This document shows, one piece after another, positions 24,064 through 33,971 of a DNA stretch of 64,000 nt. Origin of the DNA: Polynucleobacter sp. SHI8. Lineage in GTDB: Bacteria > Pseudomonadota > Gammaproteobacteria > Burkholderiales > Burkholderiaceae. The translations under genes and the position numbers were made by a program. The notes beneath the pieces are model-generated. The model did no database searches, was not told the origin of the DNA, and saw only the letters and a list, made by a program, of their open reading frames with translations. The stretch lies in NCBI RefSeq assembly GCF_027944005.1, contig NZ_AP027204.1:2170001-2234000 (forward strand), written 5' to 3'. How positions within the stretch are numbered: the first letter of the stretch is position 1; the number at the start of each line of letters is the position of its first letter.

Positions 24064-25326
24064 ATGAACCCCACTCATATTGAAATCATTGCTTCAGCTT
24101 TATTTGCAATCGCAATTTTGCATACGTTTATGGTTTCTTCCTTTGAAAAACTTTCCCACTCATATCCAAAGCATGCGGGACTTTTTCACCTTCTTGCCGA
24201 AGTTGAGGTAGTTTTTGGATTTTGGGCATTAGTTCTTGTGATGATAATTTCAATATTAGACAACACAAAGGAGGCTGTGCATTTCGTTAATGAGCAAAAT
24301 TATGTTGAGCCCCTATTTGTTTTTGCTGTCATGGTTGTTGCAGCATCTAAGCCAATACTACATTTAGCTAATTTAGCAATAAACCTTTTATCCGATTTTG
24401 TTTCGCGAATAACACCTGTATCGAAAAATACAGTCATATTTTTTGTTAGCTTATCCTTTGTTCCTTTATTGGGTTCGCTGATTACTGAACCTGCAGCGAT
24501 GACCATCGCTGCTATCTTATTGAGAGACCGTTTCTATAAAACAGGTCTACCAATAAAATTACAATATGCCATCATTGGCGTCCTATTTGTCAATATCTCT
24601 ATTGGTGGAACCCTCACCAATTTTGCTGCTCCTCCAGTCCTCATGGTTGCAAGTGCTTGGGAATGGACGACCCCATTTATGTTTACTACATTTGGGGACC
24701 GAGCAGCCCTTGCAGTCTTTATCAATGCACTCTTAATTACCGTTATATTTCATAAACAACTACCCAAAGAGTTTATTGAACCACCCCAAGAAAAAATGCC
24801 CTACACGGTCATTTTGGTGCATTTACTATTTTTGGCTGGAGTGGTTGTATTTGCTCATTATCCTGCTGTCTTTTTATGGCTTTTCTTATTTTTCCTTGGA
24901 TTTACAACAGCTTACTCGAGATATCAAAACCCACTGATTCTTCGTGAAGCGTTGTTAGTGGCATTCTTTTTGGCGGGCTTAGTTGTGCTTGGCAGTTTAC
25001 AAAAATGGTGGTTACAACCCGTTTTACAGAGTATGACTCCTGTAGTGGCTTTTTACGGAACCGTTGGACTTACAGCCCTAACAGATAATGCTGCAATTAC
25101 CTATTTGGGCTCTCTTGTGGATGGTACTTCTACGGAGTTTAGGATTGCTTTAGTTGCTGGAGCAGTTACAGGAGGCGGTCTTACAGTCATAGCAAACGCG
25201 CCAAATCCAGCGGGTCTATCTATTTTGCGAGAGCACTTTACTAATCGCGTGGTCAATCCAAGCTATTTACTTGCGGCGGCTATTATTCCAACACTCATCG
25301 CTATTATTGCCTTTCGGTTCATCTAA
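24064..25326 (+). CDS. Putative Na+/H+ antiporter, DUF1504-type
   Basis: A 420-residue membrane protein of about eleven helices. Conserved blocks include GSLITEPAAMTIAAILL (about 138-155), NISIGGTLTNFAAPPVLMVA in the middle, and TALTDNAAITYLG and GGGLTVIANAPNPAG near the end, the paired discontinuous-helix motifs of the ion transporter superfamily. I recall the family as a putative Na+/H+ antiporter family; activity is inferred from this. It stands alone between the divergent glycosyltransferase and miaB. Confidence 0.82.
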   Translation: MNPTHIEIIASALFAIAILHTFMVSSFEKLSHSYPKHAGLFHLLAEVEVVFGFWALVLVMIISILDNTKEAVHFVNEQNYVEPLFVFAVMVVAASKPILHLANLAINLLSDFVSRITPVSKNTVIFFVSLSFVPLLGSLITEPAAMTIAAILLRDRFYKTGLPIKLQYAIIGVLFVNISIGGTLTNFAAPPVLMVASAWEWTTPFMFTTFGDRAALAVFINALLITVIFHKQLPKEFIEPPQEKMPYTVILVHLLFLAGVVVFAHYPAVFLWLFLFFLGFTTAYSRYQNPLILREALLVAFFLAGLVVLGSLQKWWLQPVLQSMTPVVAFYGTVGLTALTDNAAITYLGSLVDGTSTEFRIALVAGAVTGGGLTVIANAPNPAGLSILREHFTNRVVNPSYLLAAAIIPTLIAIIAFRFI

Positions 25327-25401
25327 ATCTGCATAAAGGCTTGCTCGCCTGCTAAAATAGCGATTTGCCCCCAGTCTTAACTACTGAGAACGGCTCATCC
25401 T

Positions 25402-26763
25402 ATGAAAAAAGTATTTATTAAAACCTTTGGTTGTCAAATGAACGAGTATGACTCGGAAAAGATGGCCGATGTCCTTGAAGCGGCTGATCATTACACCGAA
25501 ACCAACATCATTGAGGAAGCGGATTTAATTCTTCTTAACACGTGCTCTATTCGAGAAAAAGCACAAGATAAGGTGTTTTCTGACTTAGGGCGCTTGCGGG
25601 ACATGAAAGCTGAAAAACCTGGTCTGCTGATTGGGGTTGGTGGTTGTGTTGCGAGTCAGGAAGGTCAACAAATTGTTAGTCGTGCGCCTTATGTTGATTT
25701 AGTCTTTGGTCCCCAAACCTTACATCGATTACCTGCAATGCTTAAAGAGCGTCATCGCTCAGGGCGCTCTCAGGTGGATATCAGTTTCCCTGAAATAGAA
25801 AAATTTGATCATCTTCCGCTAGCCAAGAAAAGCGGTGGTGCAGCCTTTGTTTCTATTATGGAAGGTTGTTCAAAATACTGTACTTACTGTGTTGTTCCCT
25901 ATACGCGTGGCGAAGAAGTTTCAAGGCCTCTTGAAGACGTTCTTGTTGAGGTTTCTACATTAGCTCAACAAGGAGTTTGTGAAATTACACTTTTGGGACA
26001 GAATGTGAATGCCTATTTAGGAAAGATCGAGGGAAGTGATGAATTGGCAGACTTCGCTTTATTATTAGAGTACATTTCTGAAATTCCGGGAGTTCAGCGA
26101 ATTCGTTATACAACGAGTCATCCTAAAGAATTTACGCAACGTTTAATCGAGGCTCATGCTCGGCTACCCAAATTAGTGAACCATCTTCATTTGCCTGTTC
26201 AGCATGGCTCTGACCGAATTTTAATGGCGATGAAGAGGGGTTATACGGTGTTGGAGTACAAGAGCATTATTCGTAAAATGCGAAAAGTAAAACCAAACAT
26301 TCCAGTATCAAGTGATTTTATTGTTGGATTTCCAGGGGAAACAGATGAGGACTTTAATGAATTACTTTCATTGGTTGATGAAATCAAATTCGACAACAGT
26401 TATTGTTTCATTTTCAGTCCTAGGCCTGGAACTCCCGCAGCAAATTTAAAAGAAACGGTTTCAAGAGAGGTTAGTGTGAAGCGTCTACAAATGCTTACCT
26501 CACTCATTGATGAGCATATTTTGGCAATCAGCAAAAGTATGATTGGCAATACTGAATTGGTGATGATTGAAGGTATGGCTCGAGATGGTCTAAAGTTGCA
26601 AGGTCGAACCGAAAATAATCGTGTTGTAAATATTGATTTACCTAAAAATCATCAAGCCCAAAGACTGATTGGAAAAATGTTATCGGTACACTTTACCGAT
26701 GCATTAGCTCACTCCTTAAAAGGTGAACTTATTTTAAAAAATAGTGATGACTTCTCAAATTAA
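25402..26763 (+). CDS. miaB: tRNA-2-methylthio-N6-dimethylallyladenosine synthase
   Basis: A 453-residue radical SAM methylthiotransferase that modifies A37 of tRNAs reading UNN codons. The N-terminal cluster cysteines are in TFGCQMNEYDS, LNTCSIREKA and GVGGCVAS; the radical SAM CxxxCxxC is GCSKYCTYC (about 157-164); a TRAM domain ends the protein (about 375-440). Length is normal. It starts the block miaB-ybeY-ybeX-lnt-glyQS. The ybeY start lies inside its end. Confidence 0.96.
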   Translation: MKKVFIKTFGCQMNEYDSEKMADVLEAADHYTETNIIEEADLILLNTCSIREKAQDKVFSDLGRLRDMKAEKPGLLIGVGGCVASQEGQQIVSRAPYVDLVFGPQTLHRLPAMLKERHRSGRSQVDISFPEIEKFDHLPLAKKSGGAAFVSIMEGCSKYCTYCVVPYTRGEEVSRPLEDVLVEVSTLAQQGVCEITLLGQNVNAYLGKIEGSDELADFALLLEYISEIPGVQRIRYTTSHPKEFTQRLIEAHARLPKLVNHLHLPVQHGSDRILMAMKRGYTVLEYKSIIRKMRKVKPNIPVSSDFIVGFPGETDEDFNELLSLVDEIKFDNSYCFIFSPRPGTPAANLKETVSREVSVKRLQMLTSLIDEHILAISKSMIGNTELVMIEGMARDGLKLQGRTENNRVVNIDLPKNHQAQRLIGKMLSVHFTDALAHSLKGELILKNSDDFSN

Positions 26764-27229
26764 ACGTAAAGTTTCTTTTCAATTGGGGCTTGAACTGCAG
26801 TTCGCCTCAGATGCGTTGGAGTCAAAATGGGCGGAAATTTTTTCTGTAAAAAAAATTCGTCCGTGGGTGAAGGCTGCTCTACAACAAGATTCTTTGATTC
26901 TCATTCGACTTGTTGGCTTAGCAGAAAGTAAACGTTTAAACCATCAATATCGGGAACAAGACCACTCAACCAATATTCTGACTTTTACTCTTACGGAAGA
27001 TATTCCTTCTTCAAAACTAACGGCTGATTTAGTTCTTTGTATGCCGATTATTGAAAAAGAAGCAAAAAAGCAAGGTAAAACTATTGAAAATCATTTCGCG
27101 CATTTAATCGTTCATGGTGTTCTGCATGCACAGGGATTTGATCATGAGGATGAAATAGATGCTTTAGCTATGGAATCTTTAGAAATCGCTATCTTAAAGC
27201 GCCTTAAAATACAAAATCCTTATATCTGA
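26747..27229 (+). CDS. ybeY: Endoribonuclease YbeY, rRNA maturation factor
   Basis: A 160-residue metal-dependent RNase for 16S rRNA 3' maturation and ribosome quality control. The zinc motif HGVLHAQGFDHE (H-x3-H-x5-H) is complete, preceded by HSTNILTFTL typical of the family. Starts at GTG 26744 or ATG 26747 are both possible; I chose ATG. It overlaps miaB by 17 bases. The phoH-like gene ybeZ, normally between miaB and ybeY, is absent here. Confidence 0.93.
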   Translation: MTSQIKRKVSFQLGLELQFASDALESKWAEIFSVKKIRPWVKAALQQDSLILIRLVGLAESKRLNHQYREQDHSTNILTFTLTEDIPSSKLTADLVLCMPIIEKEAKKQGKTIENHFAHLIVHGVLHAQGFDHEDEIDALAMESLEIAILKRLKIQNPYI

Positions 27230-27256
27230 AACAAGATTAAGTTATTCTCTAATAAT

Positions 27257-28099
27257 ATGACAGAATCTGAGCCGAAAAACTTTCTCAATACTCTTCTTGG
27301 ATTTATTACTTCAAGAAAAGATACTCCTGAGGAAAAAAGAATCGCATTGCTTGAAACGCTTCAACAAGCGAAATTGGAAGGCCTTCTAGATTCTGACGCA
27401 CTTTCAATGATCGAGGGTGTGTTTCAGGTAAGTGAATTAGCTGTCAAAGATATCCTTTTACCAAGGGCTCAAATTGATTGGGTTGATATTGCTGATCCAA
27501 TTGAAAAAATTATTTCAGAAGTGATTTCTGCCGCTCATTCTCGCTTTCCTGTATTTGAAAATAACCGAGATAATGTGATTGGGATTCTTCTTGCCAAGGA
27601 CTTATTACGTCACTCAACTGAAAAAGACTTTGATATCCGAGAATGGTTAAGGCCAGCAGTTTTTATTCCTGAATCGAAAAGATTAAGTGTTCTATTAAAA
27701 GATTTTCGGAGTAATCGTAATCACCTAGCAATTGTTGTTGATGAATACGGTGGTGTCGCTGGAATTGTGACGATTGAGGATGTATTGGAACAAATCGTTG
27801 GTGATATCGAAGATGAACATGATATCGATGATGAAGCTGACAACATCGTCCTTATCTCTGAAGGAAGATATCGCGTTCGAGGTATGACTGAGCTTGAACA
27901 AATCAATGAGGTCTTTACTACTGATTTTTTTGATGAAGATATCGACACCATCGCAGGGTTAGTTATTCATCAAATTGGAAGGGTTCCGAAAAGGGGTGAA
28001 ATTATTCAGCTGCAAGGCCTCAAGTGCGAAATTCAGCGTGCTGATCCCCGGCAAATCCATATACTGATTATCCAAAAAACTCCATTATTGGAGCCTTAA
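27257..28099 (+). CDS. ybeX: CorC/YbeX family CBS-domain protein
   Basis: A 280-residue cytoplasmic protein with two CBS domains (about 65-125 and 130-190; FPVFENNRDNVIGILLAKDLL and VVDEYGGVAGIVTIEDVLEQIVGDIEDE) and a C-terminal CorC_HlyC domain (about 205-275). It was linked to cobalt/magnesium efflux in Salmonella, and in E. coli ybeX acts with ybeY in ribosome maintenance. It lies between ybeY and lnt, one base from the lnt start, in the order conserved in Proteobacteria. Confidence 0.93.
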   Translation: MTESEPKNFLNTLLGFITSRKDTPEEKRIALLETLQQAKLEGLLDSDALSMIEGVFQVSELAVKDILLPRAQIDWVDIADPIEKIISEVISAAHSRFPVFENNRDNVIGILLAKDLLRHSTEKDFDIREWLRPAVFIPESKRLSVLLKDFRSNRNHLAIVVDEYGGVAGIVTIEDVLEQIVGDIEDEHDIDDEADNIVLISEGRYRVRGMTELEQINEVFTTDFFDEDIDTIAGLVIHQIGRVPKRGEIIQLQGLKCEIQRADPRQIHILIIQKTPLLEP

Positions 28100-28100
28100 A

Positions 28101-29624
28101 ATGTTTTTTTCGTCGAGTTTTTTTTACGCTGGCATTTTGGGCTTACTAACTTCGTTTGTAAGTGCATCGCAATCTGCTGGTTGGTGGCAAATGTTGCTAC
28201 TTGCATTTTTTTGGCGCCTTAGCCACAAGCATTATTTTCATGGCCCTTTGTTTCAAGCAAAATTAGGGTGGTTTTTTGGTTTTGCCTATTTTTGTCATGG
28301 GTTATGGTGGATTTATGTCAGCCTGCACGATGTTGGAGGCATGCCAAACTGGATGGCGTGTGGTGGTGTTATCCTTTTATCCGGCTTTTTAGCCCTATTC
28401 CCAAGTCTTGCTAGTTTATTAGCTGGTCGCTTTTATGCGCAATCATATTCTGGTCTAGCGTGGGCTGCTTCTTGGACCTTGCTTGAGTGGCTTAGGGGCA
28501 ATATTTTGACTGGTTTTCCATGGATTGGATTTGGTGACACGCAAGTCAATGGTCCTTTCATGGGACTTATTCCAATCTTCGGAGTTCTTGGGGCAACTTT
28601 TGCAGTTTTATGGGGGGCGTATAAGATTGGAAGCGCCCCAGGTAGATTATTCCTACCCTTGTTCTCCCTCGGTTTTCTAATTATTATTGTCTCTTTTTTT
28701 GAAAACTCAAGTTATACAAAACCTTTGGGCAATATGCTCGAGGTGAAATTACTTCAGGGTAATTTCCAACAAACATTGAATTATGATGAATCTGCCCTTC
28801 GTAATCAAAATAGCTACTATTTGAATCGTCTGATGGAAAGACCAACGAATTTAATTGTCGCTCCAGAAACCGCCATTACAATCCCTGAAAATGAACTCCC
28901 CCCCAACTGGAGTAAAGATTTAGAAAAATTTGTCAAGGAAACTCAAACCCATGTTTTAACCGGCATTATTGGCTATGAAAACCAACAATATGCCAATCAA
29001 GCAAAAGGTTTTTCCCCCGATGGGAATCCTTATTACTATACAAAAGCTCATCTTGTTCCCTTTGGTGAATATGTACCGCCTGGTTTTGAGTGGTTTGTAA
29101 GAGCCATCCAAGCACCTCTCAGTCAATTTAAGAAAGGAACTTTCTCTCAAGATTCTTTTAAAGTTTCTCGGGGCAATCAACCAGATGTTTACGGTGCGGT
29201 CATGATTTGCTATGAAGATGTATTTGGTAGTGAAATTGCCTCAAGGGTTCGCCGTGCACAACAAGCTCCCAACTTTCTTATCAATATGACAAATTTGGCA
29301 TGGTTTGGCAAAACCTCAGCCCCATCACAACAGCTTCGATTAGCTCAATTAAGATCCTTAGAGACTGGCTTACCAACGGTTCGCGCCACCAATACAGGTT
29401 TAACCGCCATCATTAATGAACACGGTGTTGTCCAGTCTCAACTTCCCATTTTTGTGCAAGATCATTTAATTGGTTCGGTACAGCCTAGAACCGGTCAAAC
29501 ACCCTATGTTCGACTTGGTGATGCCCCCATATTATTATTTTCAGTATTGTGTTTAACACTCGCTTGGAACCAAAAAAGACGTCCCCAAACAATAGACTCA
29601 AAGTATGGTGCCTTGAAAGGTTAA
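28101..29624 (+). CDS. lnt: Apolipoprotein N-acyltransferase
   Basis: A 507-residue inner membrane enzyme that adds the third acyl chain to lipoproteins. About six to seven N-terminal helices precede a periplasmic nitrilase-like domain with the catalytic triad: Glu in VAPETAI, Lys in YTKAHLVPFGEYVP and Cys in MICYEDVF. One last helix lies near the end. It should serve the many lipoproteins in this window, including those of the integrated element. Confidence 0.95.
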   Translation: MFFSSSFFYAGILGLLTSFVSASQSAGWWQMLLLAFFWRLSHKHYFHGPLFQAKLGWFFGFAYFCHGLWWIYVSLHDVGGMPNWMACGGVILLSGFLALFPSLASLLAGRFYAQSYSGLAWAASWTLLEWLRGNILTGFPWIGFGDTQVNGPFMGLIPIFGVLGATFAVLWGAYKIGSAPGRLFLPLFSLGFLIIIVSFFENSSYTKPLGNMLEVKLLQGNFQQTLNYDESALRNQNSYYLNRLMERPTNLIVAPETAITIPENELPPNWSKDLEKFVKETQTHVLTGIIGYENQQYANQAKGFSPDGNPYYYTKAHLVPFGEYVPPGFEWFVRAIQAPLSQFKKGTFSQDSFKVSRGNQPDVYGAVMICYEDVFGSEIASRVRRAQQAPNFLINMTNLAWFGKTSAPSQQLRLAQLRSLETGLPTVRATNTGLTAIINEHGVVQSQLPIFVQDHLIGSVQPRTGQTPYVRLGDAPILLFSVLCLTLAWNQKRRPQTIDSKYGALKG

Positions 29625-29633
29625 AATCTTGTT

Positions 29634-30533
29634 ATGAAAAAGACTTTTCAAGAAATTATTCTTACTTTACAAAATTACTGGAACAATCAAGGTTGTGCCA
29701 TTTTGCAACCCGTCGATTTAGAAGTGGGTGCTGGTACTTCCCATACGGCGACTTTTTTAAGAGCAATTGGGCCCGAGCCATGGAAGGCTGCTTATGTTCA
29801 ACCATCCCGCCGTCCAAAAGATGGGCGATATGGTGAAAATCCAAATCGCCTGCAACATTACTATCAATTTCAAGTAGTTCTTAAACCATCTCCAGATAAT
29901 ATTTTGGATCTTTATTTAGGGTCTTTAAGTGCCCTTGGACTTGATCTGCAGCAAAATGATATTCGATTCGTCGAGGATGATTGGGAAAATCCTACCCTAG
30001 GGGCTTGGGGGCTTGGTTGGGAAGTATGGCTAAACGGAATGGAAGTAACTCAATTTACCTATTTTCAACAAGTGGGTGGATTAGATTGCAAGCCAGTATT
30101 GGGTGAAATTACCTATGGTATTGAACGACTTGCGATGTATCTCCAATCTTGCGAGAATGTTTATGACCTGATGTGGACTGATCATATGACTTATGGAGAT
30201 GTCTATCATCAAAATGAAGTCGAACAGTCGACCTATAATTTTGAATACTCAGATAGCAAATGGCTTTTTGAACAATTTCAAAATTATGAGGCTCAAGCGA
30301 CTCGACTGATTGGTATTCCTTTAGCTTTACCTGCCTATGAAATGGTCCTCAAGGCTGCACATACGTTTAATCTCCTGGATGCCAGAGGTTCGATATCAGT
30401 CACTGAGCGAGCGACTTATATCGCTCGAATCAGAAACTTATCAAAAGCGGTTGCGCAGGCCTACTTCACATCTAGAGAACAACTCAACTTTCCTATGTTG
30501 AATAAAACGATTCAGAAAGACCTAGGCGTATGA
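29634..30533 (+). CDS. glyQ: Glycyl-tRNA synthetase alpha subunit
   Basis: A 299-residue catalytic subunit of the tetrameric bacterial GlyRS. Family blocks include FQEIILTLQNYW, CAILQPVDLEVGAGT, AYVQPSRRPKDGRYGENPNRLQ and EITYGIERLAMYLQ. Length is normal. It overlaps glyS by 4 bases (ATGA), so the two subunits are translationally coupled. Confidence 0.97.
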   Translation: MKKTFQEIILTLQNYWNNQGCAILQPVDLEVGAGTSHTATFLRAIGPEPWKAAYVQPSRRPKDGRYGENPNRLQHYYQFQVVLKPSPDNILDLYLGSLSALGLDLQQNDIRFVEDDWENPTLGAWGLGWEVWLNGMEVTQFTYFQQVGGLDCKPVLGEITYGIERLAMYLQSCENVYDLMWTDHMTYGDVYHQNEVEQSTYNFEYSDSKWLFEQFQNYEAQATRLIGIPLALPAYEMVLKAAHTFNLLDARGSISVTERATYIARIRNLSKAVAQAYFTSREQLNFPMLNKTIQKDLGV

Positions 30534-32680
30534 GTCAGTTAGCCCCTCTTCTCGTTGAAATTTTTACAGAAGAATTACCTCCAAAGTCCCTTAAGCGTCT
30601 TGGAGAATCATTTTCTTCAAACATCATCAAAAGATTAACATTACTCGGTTTAGTTTCTAATCAAGTGTCTTATAAGTCATTTGCCACGCCTAGAAGACTT
30701 GCGGTTTTAATCGATGAGGTACTCGACAAGGCACCTGATGTTGCTGTTAAAGAAAAACTCTTACCTGTCTCTATTGCGCTACTAGAAAATGGTCAAGCCT
30801 CACCACCATTAATCAAAAAACTTGCCAATTTGGGTATAAACGAGGTTGTTCTCAATGATTTAGAGAGGCAGGGAGAGGGTAAAAATGAAGCCTTCTATAT
30901 TGAACTTAATAAAGCTGGCGTTACTTTAGCTACTGGACTCCAAGAAGCAATTGATTTTTCTATTAGTCAATTACCTATTGCAAAAACAATGCATTACCAA
31001 ATCCATCCAGGAACTCCCCATGAAGTCGCTGTTCAATTTGTCAGGCCTGCGCATCGCTTAATCGCTCTCCATGGTCCGAATATAGTTCCAGTTACCGCAC
31101 TTGGACTTCAGTCTGGAAGAACGACTTTTGGGCATCGTTTTTTATCTAGTGGCCCTCTTGAGATTTCTCATGCAAACCATTATGAGTCTGAACTTCTATC
31201 CCAAGGAAAAGTGCTTGCTAATTATCAAGACCGCTTAGAATCTATCAAGTCCCAACTTATCTCGCAAGCTGGGCAATACTCAGTTTTGATGCCTGCATCT
31301 CTTTTAGAAGAAGTTGCATCTCTCGTTGAATGGCCAACTGTATATGCCTGTGAATTTGAGAAAGAGTTCTTGGATGTCCCTCAAGAGTGCTTGATTCTCA
31401 CGATGCAAACAAACCAAAAATATTTTGCACTGACCAATACTGAAGGTAAATTAGTTAATCGATTTTTAATTGTTTCTAATATTGAAACCACTACCCCTGA
31501 TTCAATTATTACTGGTAACGAGCGGGTTGTTAGGCCTAGATTATCTGATGCTCAATTTTTCTATCGGCAAGATCGCAAAACCCCTCTCATCAATCGCTTT
31601 GATGAGCTCTCTAAAGTTGTGTATCACAACAAGTTAGGTAATCAAAAAGAACGTATTCTGCGGATTTCTGCGATTGCTCAATACATATCTGAGCAACTTT
31701 CGATTCATTTTGCTGATTCTGATTCGGTGAGGCATGACTATCAATCGCATTGCTCTCGCGCAGCAATGCTCATGAAAGCTGACTTACTTACCGATATGGT
31801 AGGTGAGTTTCCAGAGTTGCAAGGCATTATGGGGCGTTACTATGCAGTTCATGACCAAGAAAATAATGAAGTTGCTGCCGCCTGTGCAGAACATTATTTA
31901 CCTCGCTTTGCTGGAGATCAATTGCCAAGTTCAAGGGTTGGGCTCATTTTAGCTCTCGCAGATAAGCTCGAAACGATTGTTGGTATTTGGGGTATTGGGT
32001 TAGCCCCCACCGGTGAAAAAGATCCTTATGCTCTAAGAAGACATGCCTTAGGTGTTTGTAGACTCGTAGTGGAAAATAATCTTCCATTAAATTTTCAGGA
32101 CTTACTGCGTTTCACCTTGAAACAGTTTGAGTCTGCTGAGGTTCAAAAAAATGCACTGATTCCTGAAATTCTGCATTTTATTAAAGAGCGTCTCAAGTCT
32201 TATGTAAAAGATTCGCAGGGAATTATTTTTAGCACCGAAGAGATTGAATCCGTTCTAGCTAATATCGACGGACAATTAAATGAGGTTCCAAAAAAATTAT
32301 TAGCAGTTCATGCTTTCCAACAACTTCCAGAGGCCTCTATTTTGGCAAATGCCAATAAGCGCCTGAACAATATTTTGAAAAAAAATGCAGTCGAAAATAC
32401 TGGCACTATTCAACCACAACTTTTCGATCAACCAGCAGAAAAAAAATTATTCTCGACTTTAGAGGACATTGAGCCACTCTTAACTAAGGCTTTTCATGCT
32501 CAAGATTTTCAATTATCACTTCAGTTATTAACAAAAGTAAGTTTGCCCATTGAAGAATTTTTTGCTGATGTGATGGTCATGGATCCGGATGAGAGTAAAC
32601 GAAGAAATCGTCTTGCACTACTTAGTAAACTTTACCAACAAATGAATCAGGTGGCTGACTTAAGTCAACTTGCACAATGA
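30530..32680 (+). CDS. glyS: Glycyl-tRNA synthetase beta subunit
   Basis: A 716-residue tRNA-binding subunit of GlyRS. The start LLVEIFTEELPPKSL, the block FVRPAHRLIALHG, and the HD-like segment SRAAMLMKADLLTDMVGEFPELQGIMGRYYA are typical; a C-terminal DALR-like anticodon-binding region ends the chain. Length is normal. It overlaps glyQ before it and gmhB after it by 4 bases. Confidence 0.97.
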   Translation: MSQLAPLLVEIFTEELPPKSLKRLGESFSSNIIKRLTLLGLVSNQVSYKSFATPRRLAVLIDEVLDKAPDVAVKEKLLPVSIALLENGQASPPLIKKLANLGINEVVLNDLERQGEGKNEAFYIELNKAGVTLATGLQEAIDFSISQLPIAKTMHYQIHPGTPHEVAVQFVRPAHRLIALHGPNIVPVTALGLQSGRTTFGHRFLSSGPLEISHANHYESELLSQGKVLANYQDRLESIKSQLISQAGQYSVLMPASLLEEVASLVEWPTVYACEFEKEFLDVPQECLILTMQTNQKYFALTNTEGKLVNRFLIVSNIETTTPDSIITGNERVVRPRLSDAQFFYRQDRKTPLINRFDELSKVVYHNKLGNQKERILRISAIAQYISEQLSIHFADSDSVRHDYQSHCSRAAMLMKADLLTDMVGEFPELQGIMGRYYAVHDQENNEVAAACAEHYLPRFAGDQLPSSRVGLILALADKLETIVGIWGIGLAPTGEKDPYALRRHALGVCRLVVENNLPLNFQDLLRFTLKQFESAEVQKNALIPEILHFIKERLKSYVKDSQGIIFSTEEIESVLANIDGQLNEVPKKLLAVHAFQQLPEASILANANKRLNNILKKNAVENTGTIQPQLFDQPAEKKLFSTLEDIEPLLTKAFHAQDFQLSLQLLTKVSLPIEEFFADVMVMDPDESKRRNRLALLSKLYQQMNQVADLSQLAQ

Positions 32681-33240
32681 AAAACGCTCATCAACCACTT
32701 GTCATACTTGACCGTGATGGGGTTATTAACCAAGACAGTGATAGTTATATTAAATCTCCGGATGAGTGGATACCAATTGAAGGAAGTCTAGAAGCAATTG
32801 CTAAATTAACCCAAGCAGGCTATCAAGTGGTTGTTTGTACGAATCAATCAGGAATCAGTAGGGGACTGTTTGATACAGACACTTTAAATGCTATGCATGA
32901 AAAAATGCATGCACTACTTGCTCGATTTGGTGGTGAGATTAACGCAATTTTTTTCTGCCCACATACGGATGAAGATGAATGTAATTGCAGAAAGCCAAAA
33001 ACTGGCATGTTTGAAGAGATTGCGAAACGATTTAATTTAGATAAATCCCTTTTAGGCGTTCCCGTTGTAGGAGACTCACTCAGAGATTTAATTGGGCCTG
33101 TCACTCTTGGTGCAGAACCTCACCTTGTACTCACTGGAAAAGGTACGAAAACTCGTGAAAAAGGTGGTTTACCACCTTATACAGCCGTCCATACCAATTT
33201 GGCTGCATTTGTACATCACTTCCTGAATGTCGCGAAATGA
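32677..33240 (+). CDS. gmhB: D-glycero-D-manno-heptose 1,7-bisphosphate 7-phosphatase
   Basis: A 187-residue HAD phosphatase of LPS inner-core heptose synthesis. It shows DRDGVIN with the DxD nucleophile pair at residues 12-14 (ILDRDGV), the structural zinc ligands in CPHTDEDECNCRKP, and VVGDSLRDLIG with the Mg-binding aspartate. It is coupled by ATGA overlaps to glyS and plsC, the usual Burkholderiales arrangement. Confidence 0.94.
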   Translation: MKNAHQPLVILDRDGVINQDSDSYIKSPDEWIPIEGSLEAIAKLTQAGYQVVVCTNQSGISRGLFDTDTLNAMHEKMHALLARFGGEINAIFFCPHTDEDECNCRKPKTGMFEEIAKRFNLDKSLLGVPVVGDSLRDLIGPVTLGAEPHLVLTGKGTKTREKGGLPPYTAVHTNLAAFVHHFLNVAK

Positions 33241-33971
33241 TTTATATCAGATCAGCAATATTTTTCTTATTTTTGATTTGTTTTACTATTTTGTATGCAT
33301 TAAGTTGTTTTATTGTTAATCCATTTTTATCAATATCAGCCAGATATAACTATGTTCGAGGCTGGTCGTTCGGAGTAATCAAAGCCTTACAGTGGATTTG
33401 TGGGATTCGTTACAAAATCATCGGTATGGAGCATATGACTGCCATGCTCAATGAGCCTGTCATCTTGATGTCAAAACATCAGTCTGCTTGGGAAACTATT
33501 GCTTACATCTCTCTATTTCCAAAACAACTTTGTTACGTATTTAAAAAAGAATTATTGATGATTCCATTTTTTGGATGGGCAATGGCCATGCTCAGAATGA
33601 TTCATATTGATCGATCACAACGCGATAAGGCTTCAATTGCCGTCGCCATTCAAGGCAAACAACGTCTCTCCGAGGGCTGTTGGATTATTATCTACCCGGA
33701 AGGTACCAGAGCACCAGTTGGGCAACAAATTCCCTATCGCAAGGGAGGTGCAAGACTGGCCGTTGATACTGGTGCAAACGTCATACCGATTGCTCACAAT
33801 GCTGGTAAATGTTGGCCCAAAAATAGTTTCTTAAAATATCCAGGTAGTATTACTATTTCGATTGGCCCAGCGATGTCAACTATAGATAAAAATCCATCGG
33901 TCGTTATTCGAGAAATTGAAAGCTGGATAGAACACGAAATGCGTCAAATTGATTCAACTTCCTATTGTTGA
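33237..33971 (+). CDS. plsC: 1-acyl-sn-glycerol-3-phosphate acyltransferase
   Basis: A 244-residue membrane-associated enzyme making phosphatidic acid. It has an N-terminal helix (FFLFLICFTILYALSCFIV), the acyltransferase motif H-x4-E in KHQSAWET (the Asp of H-x4-D is Glu, as I recall for betaproteobacterial members), and IIYPEGTRAPVG. It overlaps gmhB by 4 bases, and its 3' end overlaps the convergent rsmA by 10 bases. Confidence 0.93.
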   Translation: MIYIRSAIFFLFLICFTILYALSCFIVNPFLSISARYNYVRGWSFGVIKALQWICGIRYKIIGMEHMTAMLNEPVILMSKHQSAWETIAYISLFPKQLCYVFKKELLMIPFFGWAMAMLRMIHIDRSQRDKASIAVAIQGKQRLSEGCWIIIYPEGTRAPVGQQIPYRKGGARLAVDTGANVIPIAHNAGKCWPKNSFLKYPGSITISIGPAMSTIDKNPSVVIREIESWIEHEMRQIDSTSYC

